6,332 bases of DNA from the NCBI GenBank assembly GCA_030599515.1, contig JAUVNV010000147.1, positions 1-6,332 of the forward strand. Direction: 5' to 3'. This document shows positions 1-4,558 of the stretch, piece by piece. Below the pieces are notes generated by a model. The model saw only the letters and a program-made list of their open reading frames with translations. It was not told the DNA's origin and ran no database searches. A program made the position numbers and the translations under genes. Position 1 is the first letter of the stretch. Every line of letters starts with the position of its first letter. This stretch comes from Acidimicrobiia bacterium (lineage in GTDB: Bacteria; Actinomycetota; Acidimicrobiia; Spongiisociales; UBA5794).

Positions 1-186
1 GACGTCGTCGAAGCCCGCTGGCTCTCCGAGGTCCCCGACGGTCATGTGGCCTTTGACGAAGGGTCGGCGCTCCTCGATCGTTGGGCGTCAACGGTTGCAG
101 CGGCGGCGACCCACAAGGACGTGCGACCGATCTGGGCCAAACGCTACTGGGAGAAGCGGGACCGGGTCGTGGGACTGCGCCGGTAG
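1..186 (+). CDS. 3' end of a gene, possibly NUDIX hydrolase family
   Basis: The first reading frame is open from the window edge to a TAG at 184-186, giving the last 61 residues of a protein. The visible start (DVVEARWLSEVPDG) resembles the strand near the end of NUDIX hydrolase domains, where E-A-R-W followed by a short loop and a helix (here about residues 20-30, DEGSALLDRWAS) is common. The tail (residues 40-61) is basic and aromatic, with W45, Y49 and W50. The NUDIX box itself would lie upstream of the window, so the family call rests on weak C-terminal similarity and the substrate cannot be named. That this is coding is fairly secure: the frame is uninterrupted and the composition looks protein-like. 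The next gene starts about 300 bases downstream, so this gene probably ends its own transcription unit. Confidence 0.6.
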   Translation, partial: DVVEARWLSEVPDGHVAFDEGSALLDRWASTVAAAATHKDVRPIWAKRYWEKRDRVVGLRR

Positions 187-213
187 TCGGTGGACGCGGC
201 TTCACCGGGTGTG

Positions 214-239
214 GTCGGTTGTCGGTTGTCGGTTGTCGG
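214..239. repeat. heptamer tandem repeat GTCGGTT, about 3.7 copies
   Basis: Three exact copies of GTCGGTT (214-220, 221-227, 228-234) are followed by a partial GTCGG (235-239). A degenerate unit, GTCGGTG, lies at 186-192, right at the stop codon of the upstream gene. The period of seven is not a multiple of three and the array is outside any gene, so it is not protein-coding repetition. It could be a slippage-generated array or an intergenic repeat family; function unknown. Confidence 0.85.
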
Positions 240-315
240 CGAAGTGACGCTACCTGTTGCTCGTCGCTCGTCCGTCTCGGTGGGGACTCTGCCTGTCACC
301 TGGCCCCCGTCCGCC

Positions 316-325
316 GGGAATTCCC
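316..325. promoter_or_regulatory. 10-bp perfect palindrome GGGAATTCCC
   Basis: A perfect ten-base palindrome lies about 32 bases upstream of the proposed -35 element at 357. The location suits an operator for a dimeric regulator of the transglycosylase promoter, but a palindrome this short can arise by chance and no matching second copy was seen. Confidence 0.25.
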
Positions 326-334
326 TTGTACCTT

Positions 335-355
335 CCACGATCTTCCATTTCGTGG
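335..355. other. short inverted repeat CCACGA / TCGTGG
   Basis: CCACGA (335-340) and TCGTGG (350-355) are exact reverse complements around a nine-base pyrimidine-rich loop. No run of T follows, so it is a poor intrinsic terminator for the upstream gene. It sits immediately upstream of the proposed -35 box and could instead be a protein-binding site. Weak evidence either way. Confidence 0.25.
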
Positions 356-356
356 C

Positions 357-385
357 TTGCCCTACGCGGGAAGCCCCGATAGCCT
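357..385 (+). promoter_or_regulatory. candidate sigma-70-like promoter for the transglycosylase gene
   Basis: TTGCCC (357-362) is separated by 17 bases from TAGCCT (380-385), which fits the TAnnnT pattern of a -10 box. This would start transcription near 391-393 and give a leader of roughly 97 bases before the GTG at 489. The call is based on box similarity and spacing only. It competes with an alternative reading in which bases 382-385 belong to a basal RNA stem, in which case the true promoter lies further upstream. Confidence 0.4.
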
Positions 386-399
386 GACCTGATACAAGA

Positions 400-475
400 C
401 GGGTGCGCGCTGTTCCCGTTCCGGCCGGGGGGCCGGTGACCAGGTAGCGGCGCACCCGACACAACCCGGAAGGCG
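400..475 (+). ncRNA. structured 5' leader of the transglycosylase gene, possible riboswitch
   Basis: A perfect 9-bp stem pairs CGGGTGCGC (400-408) with GCGCACCCG (450-458). Inside it is a second perfect stem, CCGGCC (421-426) with GGCCGG (431-436), closing a GGGG loop. The fold ends about 30 bases before the GTG start, where a cis-regulatory RNA would lie. In Actinobacteria, the c-di-AMP-binding ydaO/yuaA class often precedes cell-wall hydrolase genes. Pieces resembling its conserved blocks occur in order: a GGGGG block (427-432), GGTGA (435-439), GGTAG (443-447), then CCCGACA and ACCCGG-AAGGCG (455-475). The match is from memory and imperfect: GCUAA is absent, the spacing is compressed, and the 9-bp stem is not the usual local pairing. 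The foldability is directly visible; the riboswitch identity is a hypothesis. Confidence 0.4.
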
Positions 476-488
476 GACCGTCAGCCCC

Positions 489-1646
489 GTGCGTTCTCGC
501 ATCCCACTCGTTCTCGCAGGCCTCTTGATCGTCGCGCTCATCGCGACGGCCGGTCTCGCCGCGTTCACACCGAGCGGGTCGGATTCCGAAGCTGAGACGG
601 CCTCCGTGGAGACGCTCGACATGGATCTCCCGATCTCCGGCCGGATCGCATCGGCCGTTCTCGCCCTCGCCGTGGCCCCGGTTCGTGACGCAGATCTGGC
701 TACCTCCACGACGATCGCAGTCGCTGAGACCGCACCCGAGACTGAGACCACACCGGATACGACCTCCTCCACGGTTGACACCGAGGCTGCCGATGAACAA
801 GAACCCGTGTCGGACGACTCCGACTCGAGCGTCGCAGCAGTGACCACCACCGCCGAGCAAACCACGACGACGAAGGCCCCGAAGGCGGATACGACGCCTC
901 CCGCTCTCCAGGTGCTCTCACCGAAAGACGGCGCCACTGTGACCAGCCGGGTGCTCGAGTTCACCGGCGTCACCGAGCGCGGTGCCGAGGTCTTCTCCGG
1001 CCCCTTCGAAGCCGAGACCATCAACGGCGAATGGTCCATCAACCTCGTCCTCGCCCCGGGCAAGAACGGGGCATCCTTCACGGCCCGCGATGCCGCCGGC
1101 AACGAAACGACGGTTCGTATCGTCGTCACCTACGACGCTCCCGATGCCACCACCAGCACCACACAGGCACCCGCGACGACGACCACGAACCCACCGTCTT
1201 CGTCGGCGACGACGACCACGACGAAGGCACCCACGACAACCACGACGGAGCCCTCGGCAACGTCAAGCGGGTACTCCTCACAATGGCCTGCCGACGCCGG
1301 CGGTCAGAGAGATGTGGAGAACTGGCGATCGACGGTCGCCAAGTACTGGCGAGCCGACCAGGTCGATTGCGTACTCGGCATCATCGGGCGCGAGTCACGT
1401 GGTGATCCCACGGCCTACAACTCGAGTTTCGGAGCTTCCGGCCTCATGCAGCATCTCGCCAAGTACTGGCCGAGTCGAGCCGCCGGCGCCGGGTTCGTCG
1501 ACTCGAGCGGCCTGGTCGCCAGTCCCTTCAACGGAGCGGCGAACATCGCCGCAGGCAAGTATCTAGCCGACTACTACGAGGGCCGTGGATCCAACTGGTG
1601 GACTCCGTGGACCCATCTCGAGGCGTACGGCAACTGCACCCCCTAA
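489..1646 (+). CDS. exported SLT-type lytic transglycosylase with Ig-like domain
   Basis: Encodes a 385-residue exported protein likely to cleave peptidoglycan glycan strands outside the membrane. Residues 1-4 are basic and 6-26 form a hydrophobic signal peptide or membrane anchor; no lipobox cysteine is present. Residues 30-134 are acidic and Thr/Ser-rich, ending in TTTTKAP. Residues 135-216 resemble a bacterial Ig-like beta-sandwich (PPALQVLSPKDGATV, DAAGNETTV). A Thr/Pro linker follows (217-260). Residues about 265-385 form a lysozyme-like SLT domain, with predicted catalytic Glu302 in IIGRESRGDP and the motif ASGLMQ at 316-321. The only two cysteines, C294 and C383, bracket this domain and could form a disulfide. 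No LysM or other wall-binding domain is seen, so the Ig-like domain and linkers may span or contact the wall. The GTG start at 489 follows a weak GGCGGA and puts the signal peptide at the N-terminus. The substrate bond is inferred from the family. Confidence 0.85.
   Translation: MRSRIPLVLAGLLIVALIATAGLAAFTPSGSDSEAETASVETLDMDLPISGRIASAVLALAVAPVRDADLATSTTIAVAETAPETETTPDTTSSTVDTEAADEQEPVSDDSDSSVAAVTTTAEQTTTTKAPKADTTPPALQVLSPKDGATVTSRVLEFTGVTERGAEVFSGPFEAETINGEWSINLVLAPGKNGASFTARDAAGNETTVRIVVTYDAPDATTSTTQAPATTTTNPPSSSATTTTTKAPTTTTTEPSATSSGYSSQWPADAGGQRDVENWRSTVAKYWRADQVDCVLGIIGRESRGDPTAYNSSFGASGLMQHLAKYWPSRAAGAGFVDSSGLVASPFNGAANIAAGKYLADYYEGRGSNWWTPWTHLEAYGNCTP
843..884 (+). repeat. Thr-rich low-complexity linker 1
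   Basis: Codes for residues 119-132 of the transglycosylase, dominated by ACC/ACG threonine codons and ending in TTTTKAP. The same TTTTKAP string recurs in linker 2 (residues 242-248), on the other side of the Ig-like domain. That suggests internal duplication or convergent low-complexity expansion. Such linkers are common in exported actinobacterial wall proteins, where they act as flexible spacers and may be O-glycosylated. Confidence 0.7.
1149..1259 (+). repeat. Thr/Pro-rich low-complexity linker 2 with 16-bp direct repeat
   Basis: Codes for residues 221-257 of the transglycosylase, between the Ig-like and SLT domains. A 16-base string, GCGACGACGACCACGA, occurs exactly at 1173-1188 and again at 1206-1221. 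Near-identical repeats of this kind can change copy number by slippage, so linker length may vary between strains. Confidence 0.75.
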
Positions 1647-1660
1647 GCGAAGTCGGTAGC

Positions 1661-2005
1661 ATGGGTGGCATGAACAAGCCGCTCAAGCAATTCCTCCGCA
1701 TCGGAGGCGTCGTGGTTGGTCTCGGCGCGGCCGTATGGGCGCTGCGCGACAGGTTGCTCCCGGCGCCGGAGATTCCCGACGGACCGCCACCTCGGTTCCG
1801 CACGGGCGACACGTCGACAGCGCAAGGCGACGACCTAACCACCGTGAAAGGCATCGGACCGGTCTACGCCGAGCGTCTCGTCGAAGCCGGCATCGCGTCG
1901 TTCGCCGGCATCGTCAGCTCGGACGCTGCTGCCGTTTCAGAAGCGGCGGGGGTGTCGGAGTCGACGGCCACGTCATGGATGGAGCAGGCCGCCAACTTGT
2001 CGTGA
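1661..2005 (+). CDS. small membrane-anchored helix-hairpin-helix protein
   Basis: A 114-residue protein. Residues 1-11 include three basic side chains; about 12-28 form one hydrophobic helix (IGGVVVGLGAAVWAL) followed by RDR. This suggests a single membrane anchor with the C-terminal part in the cytoplasm, although orientation is inferred. After a Pro-rich spacer (32-46), residues 60-111 look like a tandem helix-hairpin-helix domain of the DUF4332/HHH_5 kind: TVKGIGPVYAERLVEAGI carries the GxG hairpin, and a second helical pair follows. Such domains usually bind DNA non-specifically or mediate protein contacts; no catalytic site is seen. The ATG at 1661 lies 14 bases after the transglycosylase stop; a second ATG at 1670 is a plausible alternative, and neither has a strong ribosome binding site. 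The 3' end overlaps rlmN by four bases (GTGA), implying translational coupling. Specific function unknown. Confidence 0.75.
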   Translation: MGGMNKPLKQFLRIGGVVVGLGAAVWALRDRLLPAPEIPDGPPPRFRTGDTSTAQGDDLTTVKGIGPVYAERLVEAGIASFAGIVSSDAAAVSEAAGVSESTATSWMEQAANLS

Positions 2006-3042
2006 GCGACGCCTCGCCATATCTGGTCGCTCCCGAAGACCTCGGAACGCTGCTTCCCGGCGAGCCAGGCTTCCGCGCCGATCAGCTTCGGGACTGGCTC
2101 TACCGCTCCCCCGTGTTGACCGCCGAGGAGATGACGAACCTCCCGGCATCCACTCGGGAAGCCATCGGCGCCTCGCTGTGGCCATTCGAGGTCGAAGTCG
2201 ACCAGAGTGCCGACAACGGACGCACCAGGAAGTGGCTCTTTCGCGCGCCCGACGGCGCCGCGATCGAGACCGTTCTCATGGGCTATCGAAAACGAACGAC
2301 GATCTGCATCTCCTCGCAAGTCGGATGCGCCATGCGTTGCACATTCTGTGCCACCGGGCAGTTCGGTTTCGACCGGCACCTCGAGGCCGGTGAGATCGTT
2401 GCCCAGGTCGCCTACGCCAACGCATTCCTCCGCCGGTTCCCCATCTCCGGATCTCCGGAGCGCGTCACGAACGTCGTCTACATGGGCATGGGTGAACCAC
2501 TTGCCAACTACGAACGGGTTCGCGAGTCGCTTCGGAGGCTGATCGACGTAGCCGGGCTGTCGGCCAGGTCGATCACCGTCTCGACGGTTGGCGTCGTTCC
2601 CGGAATCCGGCGTCTCGCCGACGAACCGTGGCCCGTCTACCTCGCTGTGAGTCTCCACGGTGCAGATGACGAGACCCGTTCTCGCCTCGTTCCGCTGAAC
2701 GACCGGTACCCCCTCGAAGCTGTGATCGAAGCGGCCGAGGCCTATTTCGCGTCGAAGGGACGGCGCCTCTCGATCGAGTGGACGCTCATAGACGGCGCCA
2801 ACGACAGCGACGATCAGGCACGCAGACTTGCGGCGATCGCCAAGCGCCTTCGGGCGCACGTGAACGTGATCGCTCTCAACCCCACACCCCTCAGCGCCGA
2901 CCGACCCTCCGACAGCGACAGGATCCACGGGTTCGTCGAGACCCTGATCGCGAACGGCGCCAACGCCACACTGCGCGAGACGAGGGGCCAGGAGATCGAT
3001 GCGGCATGCGGCCAACTCCGACTGCGCAGCGTCACCGAGTAG
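2002..3042 (+). CDS. rlmN: 23S rRNA/tRNA adenine-C2 methyltransferase RlmN
   Basis: Radical SAM enzyme that methylates C2 of an adenine in the 23S rRNA peptidyl-transferase centre (A2503 in E. coli numbering) and of A37 in some tRNAs. The 346-residue product is of normal family length. The CX3CX2C iron-sulfur motif is C109-C113-C116 in VGCAMRCTFCATGQFGF. C102 (ICISSQ) matches a conserved upstream cysteine, and C336 in DAACGQL is the methyl-carrying cysteine. MGMGEPL (161-167) is the SAM-binding GEP motif, and VSLHG and NPT motifs follow at 216-220 and 293-295. All key residues are present. The GTG start at 2002 is preferred because it overlaps the upstream stop as GTGA and gives a normal length. 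An in-frame ATG at 1975 would add nine residues; neither has a good Shine-Dalgarno sequence, consistent with coupling. Confidence 0.95.
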   Translation: MSDASPYLVAPEDLGTLLPGEPGFRADQLRDWLYRSPVLTAEEMTNLPASTREAIGASLWPFEVEVDQSADNGRTRKWLFRAPDGAAIETVLMGYRKRTTICISSQVGCAMRCTFCATGQFGFDRHLEAGEIVAQVAYANAFLRRFPISGSPERVTNVVYMGMGEPLANYERVRESLRRLIDVAGLSARSITVSTVGVVPGIRRLADEPWPVYLAVSLHGADDETRSRLVPLNDRYPLEAVIEAAEAYFASKGRRLSIEWTLIDGANDSDDQARRLAAIAKRLRAHVNVIALNPTPLSADRPSDSDRIHGFVETLIANGANATLRETRGQEIDAACGQLRLRSVTE

Positions 3043-3061
3043 CCTGCAAGCCGAACGACTT

Positions 3062-3067
3062 GGGGAG
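3062..3067 (+). promoter_or_regulatory. ribosome binding site deciding the bcp start
   Basis: GGGGAG lies four bases upstream of the ATG at 3072. The reading frame extends much further upstream, overlapping rlmN, so this site is what fixes the real start; the upstream extension lacks any peroxiredoxin homology. Confidence 0.7.
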
Positions 3068-3071
3068 AACG

Positions 3072-3533
3072 ATGCGACTCGAAGCAGGGAAGAAGGCACC
3101 AGAATTCCGCGGTATGGATCAAGACAACGTCGAAGTGTCCAGCGTGGACTTCGCCGGAAGAAAACTACTGATGTACTTCTACCCGAAAGCCTTCACGCCG
3201 GGTTGCACGACCGAGGCATGTGACTTCAGGGACCGCTATCAGACGTTCTTCGCTGCTGGATATGCCATCGTCGGCGTCAGCCCCGACGAACCGGCGGAAC
3301 TCGCCCGGTTCCACGACGAGTACGAACTCCCCTTCTCCCTGATCTCGGATCCAGATCACTCGATCGCCGAAGCATTCGGTGCTTGGGGGATGAAGAAGAA
3401 CTACGGCCGCGAGTACGAGGGGCTCATCCGCTCCACCATCGCGATCGATGAGGATGACATCGTCACGGCCGCCTGGTACAACGTCAAGGCGACGGGTCAT
3501 GTGGAACGCATCGAACGGTCGGTAGCCAACTGA
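3072..3533 (+). CDS. bcp: thiol peroxidase of the BCP/PrxQ peroxiredoxin family
   Basis: A 153-residue cytoplasmic peroxiredoxin that reduces hydrogen peroxide and organic hydroperoxides using thioredoxin-like donors. The active-site string FTPGCTTEACDFRD puts the peroxidatic cysteine at C45 and the resolving cysteine at C50. The four-residue gap between them defines the atypical two-cysteine BCP/PrxQ subgroup. T42 and R120 (GLIRST) complete the conserved Pro-Thr-Cys-Arg site. GVSPDEPAELARFHDEYELPF and ISDPDHSIAEAFGAW (residues 68-105) are also typical of the family, and the length is normal. The gene lies 29 bases after rlmN and its TGA overlaps the galU ATG by one base (TGATG), so the two are probably coupled. 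The family is clear; the exact electron donor is not shown by the sequence. Confidence 0.93.
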   Translation: MRLEAGKKAPEFRGMDQDNVEVSSVDFAGRKLLMYFYPKAFTPGCTTEACDFRDRYQTFFAAGYAIVGVSPDEPAELARFHDEYELPFSLISDPDHSIAEAFGAWGMKKNYGREYEGLIRSTIAIDEDDIVTAAWYNVKATGHVERIERSVAN

Positions 3534-4402
3534 TGAGTGTGCGCACAGCGGTGTTCCCGGTCGGTGGGCTGGGTACGAGGTTCCTTCCGGCGACCAAGGC
3601 CGTCCCGAAGGAGATGCTGCCGGTCGTTGACAAGCCGCTGATCCAATACGCGGTCGAGGAAGCACGCGACGCCGGTATCGAGAACTTCGTGTTCGTCACC
3701 GCACATGGCAAGGCGGCGGTCGAGAACCATTTCGACAGGAACGCCGAACTCGAGCGGGCGCTGAGCGAACGTGGGGAGGACGATCTCCTGGAACTTGCGA
3801 TCGTTGCCGGCACGGTCCCCGGCCGGATCTCCTACGTCCGGCAGATGGAGGCGTTGGGCCTGGGACACGCCGTGTGGTGTGCCAGGAATCTGATCGCGGA
3901 CGAGCCGTTCGCCGTGCTCCTCGCCGACGAACTCCTGCGAGGCGATCGTCCGCCGCTCGCTGATCTGATCGACGTCCACACTGCGTTGGGTGGCAACGTG
4001 ATCTCCGTGATCGAAGTGGGTGAAGACGAGACCGGCTCGTATGGGATCGTCACGCCGGGAGTGGTGGATGGCCGCACGATCGAGGTCAAGGGGCTGGTCG
4101 AGAAGCCGGATCCCGCGGACGCCCCCTCTCGCTACGCCGCCGTAGGCCGATACATCCTCGAGCCGGGAATCATGAGCCTGCTCGGCGACGGCCGCCGGGG
4201 TGCAGGTGGGGAGATCCAACTGACCGACGCCATGGCCCGCCTCATCGGCGGTGCCCCGTTTCACGCCGTCGTCCACGACGGTCCCCGCTATGACTGCGGA
4301 ACGAAGATCGGGTTCCTCGAGGCGAACGTGGCCCTGGCCCTCGAACGAGACGACCTCGGCGCCGACGTCGCCGCAACCCTCCTCCGCCTTCTCCCCTCTT
4401 GA
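3533..4402 (+). CDS. galU: UTP-glucose-1-phosphate uridylyltransferase GalU
   Basis: Makes UDP-glucose and pyrophosphate from UTP and glucose-1-phosphate, feeding envelope polysaccharides, glycolipids and UDP-sugar pathways in the cytoplasm. The 289-residue length is typical of bacterial GalU. The N-terminal nucleotide-binding signature is at residues 9-30 (PVGGLGTRFLPATKAVPKEM), with K26 as the conserved lysine. VTAHGKAAVENHFD (55-68) is the family's second conserved segment. LADE (130-133) occupies the metal/nucleotide position, usually LADD in homologues. GLVEKP (187-192) carries the sugar-phosphate-binding K191, GEIQLTDA (226-233) follows, and YDCGTKIGFLEANV closes the fold. It overlaps bcp by one base and ends 156 bases before tal. 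No partner phosphoglucomutase gene is in view. Close paralogues for other NDP-sugars exist, but the combined motifs favour GalU. Confidence 0.94.
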   Translation: MSVRTAVFPVGGLGTRFLPATKAVPKEMLPVVDKPLIQYAVEEARDAGIENFVFVTAHGKAAVENHFDRNAELERALSERGEDDLLELAIVAGTVPGRISYVRQMEALGLGHAVWCARNLIADEPFAVLLADELLRGDRPPLADLIDVHTALGGNVISVIEVGEDETGSYGIVTPGVVDGRTIEVKGLVEKPDPADAPSRYAAVGRYILEPGIMSLLGDGRRGAGGEIQLTDAMARLIGGAPFHAVVHDGPRYDCGTKIGFLEANVALALERDDLGADVAATLLRLLPS

Positions 4403-4416
4403 CCCCGGTGCAGGCC

Positions 4417-4460
4417 AACGGCGTTGTCCTCGGGGAAAGGATTGTCACCAGAACGCCGTT
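4417..4460. promoter_or_regulatory. paired AACGnCGTT sites, inverted repeat upstream of tal
   Basis: AACGGCGTT (4417-4425) and AACGCCGTT (4452-4460) are exact reverse complements separated by 26 bases. Each arm is itself a palindrome around one central base, so the pair can be read either as one long RNA stem or as two copies of a nine-base operator with centres 35 bases apart. No T-run follows the second arm, which argues against a standard intrinsic terminator for galU. Regulator unknown. Confidence 0.45.
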
Positions 4461-4466
4461 CGGGTT

Positions 4467-4480
4467 CTCAGTACTCAGTA
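4467..4480. repeat. heptamer tandem duplication CTCAGTA x2
   Basis: CTCAGTA occurs twice back to back (4467-4473, 4474-4480). The period of seven matches that of the GTCGGTT array at 214-239, although the unit differs. Two copies alone are weak evidence of a repeat family. Confidence 0.5.
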
Positions 4481-4484
4481 CCGA

Positions 4485-4499
4485 GCACCGCGTCGGTGC
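4485..4499 (+). other. small hairpin GCACCG-CGT-CGGTGC
   Basis: A perfect 6-bp GC-rich stem with a three-base loop, about 80 bases after the galU stop. It is followed by CACCGACAG rather than a T-tract, so it is not a canonical terminator. It may act as a weak terminator, a processing stop or a structural part of the tal leader. Confidence 0.35.
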
Positions 4500-4547
4500 C
4501 ACCGACAGACAACAAACCTGCGAGAATCCATGAATCCCCGAATCGTC

Positions 4548-4552
4548 AGGAG
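4548..4552 (+). promoter_or_regulatory. strong ribosome binding site fixing the tal start
   Basis: AGGAG lies six bases before the ATG at 4559, the best Shine-Dalgarno match in the window. It excludes the longer in-frame extension that begins inside the intergenic region at 4424. A strong independent site here, in contrast to the coupled genes, fits tal being first in its operon. Confidence 0.85.
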
Positions 4553-4558
4553 AGACCA

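Larger units (their letters stand above)
187..488. other. 302-base intergenic region with repeat, palindrome, promoter and leader
   Basis: No convincing gene is seen here. Short frames exist, but they have no ribosome binding site and no recognisable product. In order the region holds a GTCGGTT tandem repeat (214-239), the palindrome GGGAATTCCC (316-325), a small inverted repeat (335-355), a plausible sigma-70-like promoter (357-385) and a strongly self-complementary leader (400-458) just before the transglycosylase gene. No U-tract terminator for the upstream gene was found. Confidence 0.7.
4403..4558. other. tal leader / galU-tal intergenic region
   Basis: A 156-base gap with no gene. It holds two AACGnCGTT sites (4417-4425 and 4452-4460) that also form a perfect 9-bp inverted repeat, a CTCAGTA heptamer duplication (4467-4480), a hairpin (4485-4499) and a strong Shine-Dalgarno sequence (4548-4552). 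I could not find a confident -35/-10 pair. The break in the otherwise tight spacing suggests that tal-pgi has its own control region. Confidence 0.6.

Noticed and set aside
190..387. Short plus-strand frames in the 187-488 spacer as small genes
   Set aside because: They run through the heptamer array and promoter region, lack a Shine-Dalgarno sequence and have no protein-like pattern.
362..1129. Minus-strand open frames (238 and 255 codons) opposite the transglycosylase gene and its leader
   Set aside because: They are low-complexity Ser/Thr/Arg-rich products of the Thr-codon repeats read backwards, without domains or a binding site for ribosomes.
1173..1221. Direct repeats in the Thr-rich linker as a CRISPR or mobile-element trace
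   Set aside because: They are in-frame threonine codon repeats within a gene, with no spacer structure or terminal inverted repeats.
1735..2001. Upstream extension of the rlmN frame to an ATG at 1735
   Set aside because: It overlaps most of the helix-hairpin-helix gene in another frame, is Arg-rich shadow sequence, and would make RlmN far longer than the family.
1864..3099. Long minus-strand open frame (411 codons) opposite rlmN
   Set aside because: It is antisense to a gene with complete RlmN motifs, shows no recognisable domain, and long antisense frames are expected at high G+C.
3497..4276. Minus-strand open frame (259 codons) opposite galU
   Set aside because: Shadow of galU, whose plus-strand motifs are complete; no family resemblance on the minus strand.
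4485..4499. Hairpin after galU as a standard intrinsic terminator
   Set aside because: No T-rich tract follows the stem, so it was kept only as a hairpin of unknown role.
4424..4558. Upstream extension of the tal frame
   Set aside because: The strong AGGAG at 4548 and the transaldolase N-terminus both point to ATG 4559; the extension reads through repeats and a hairpin.
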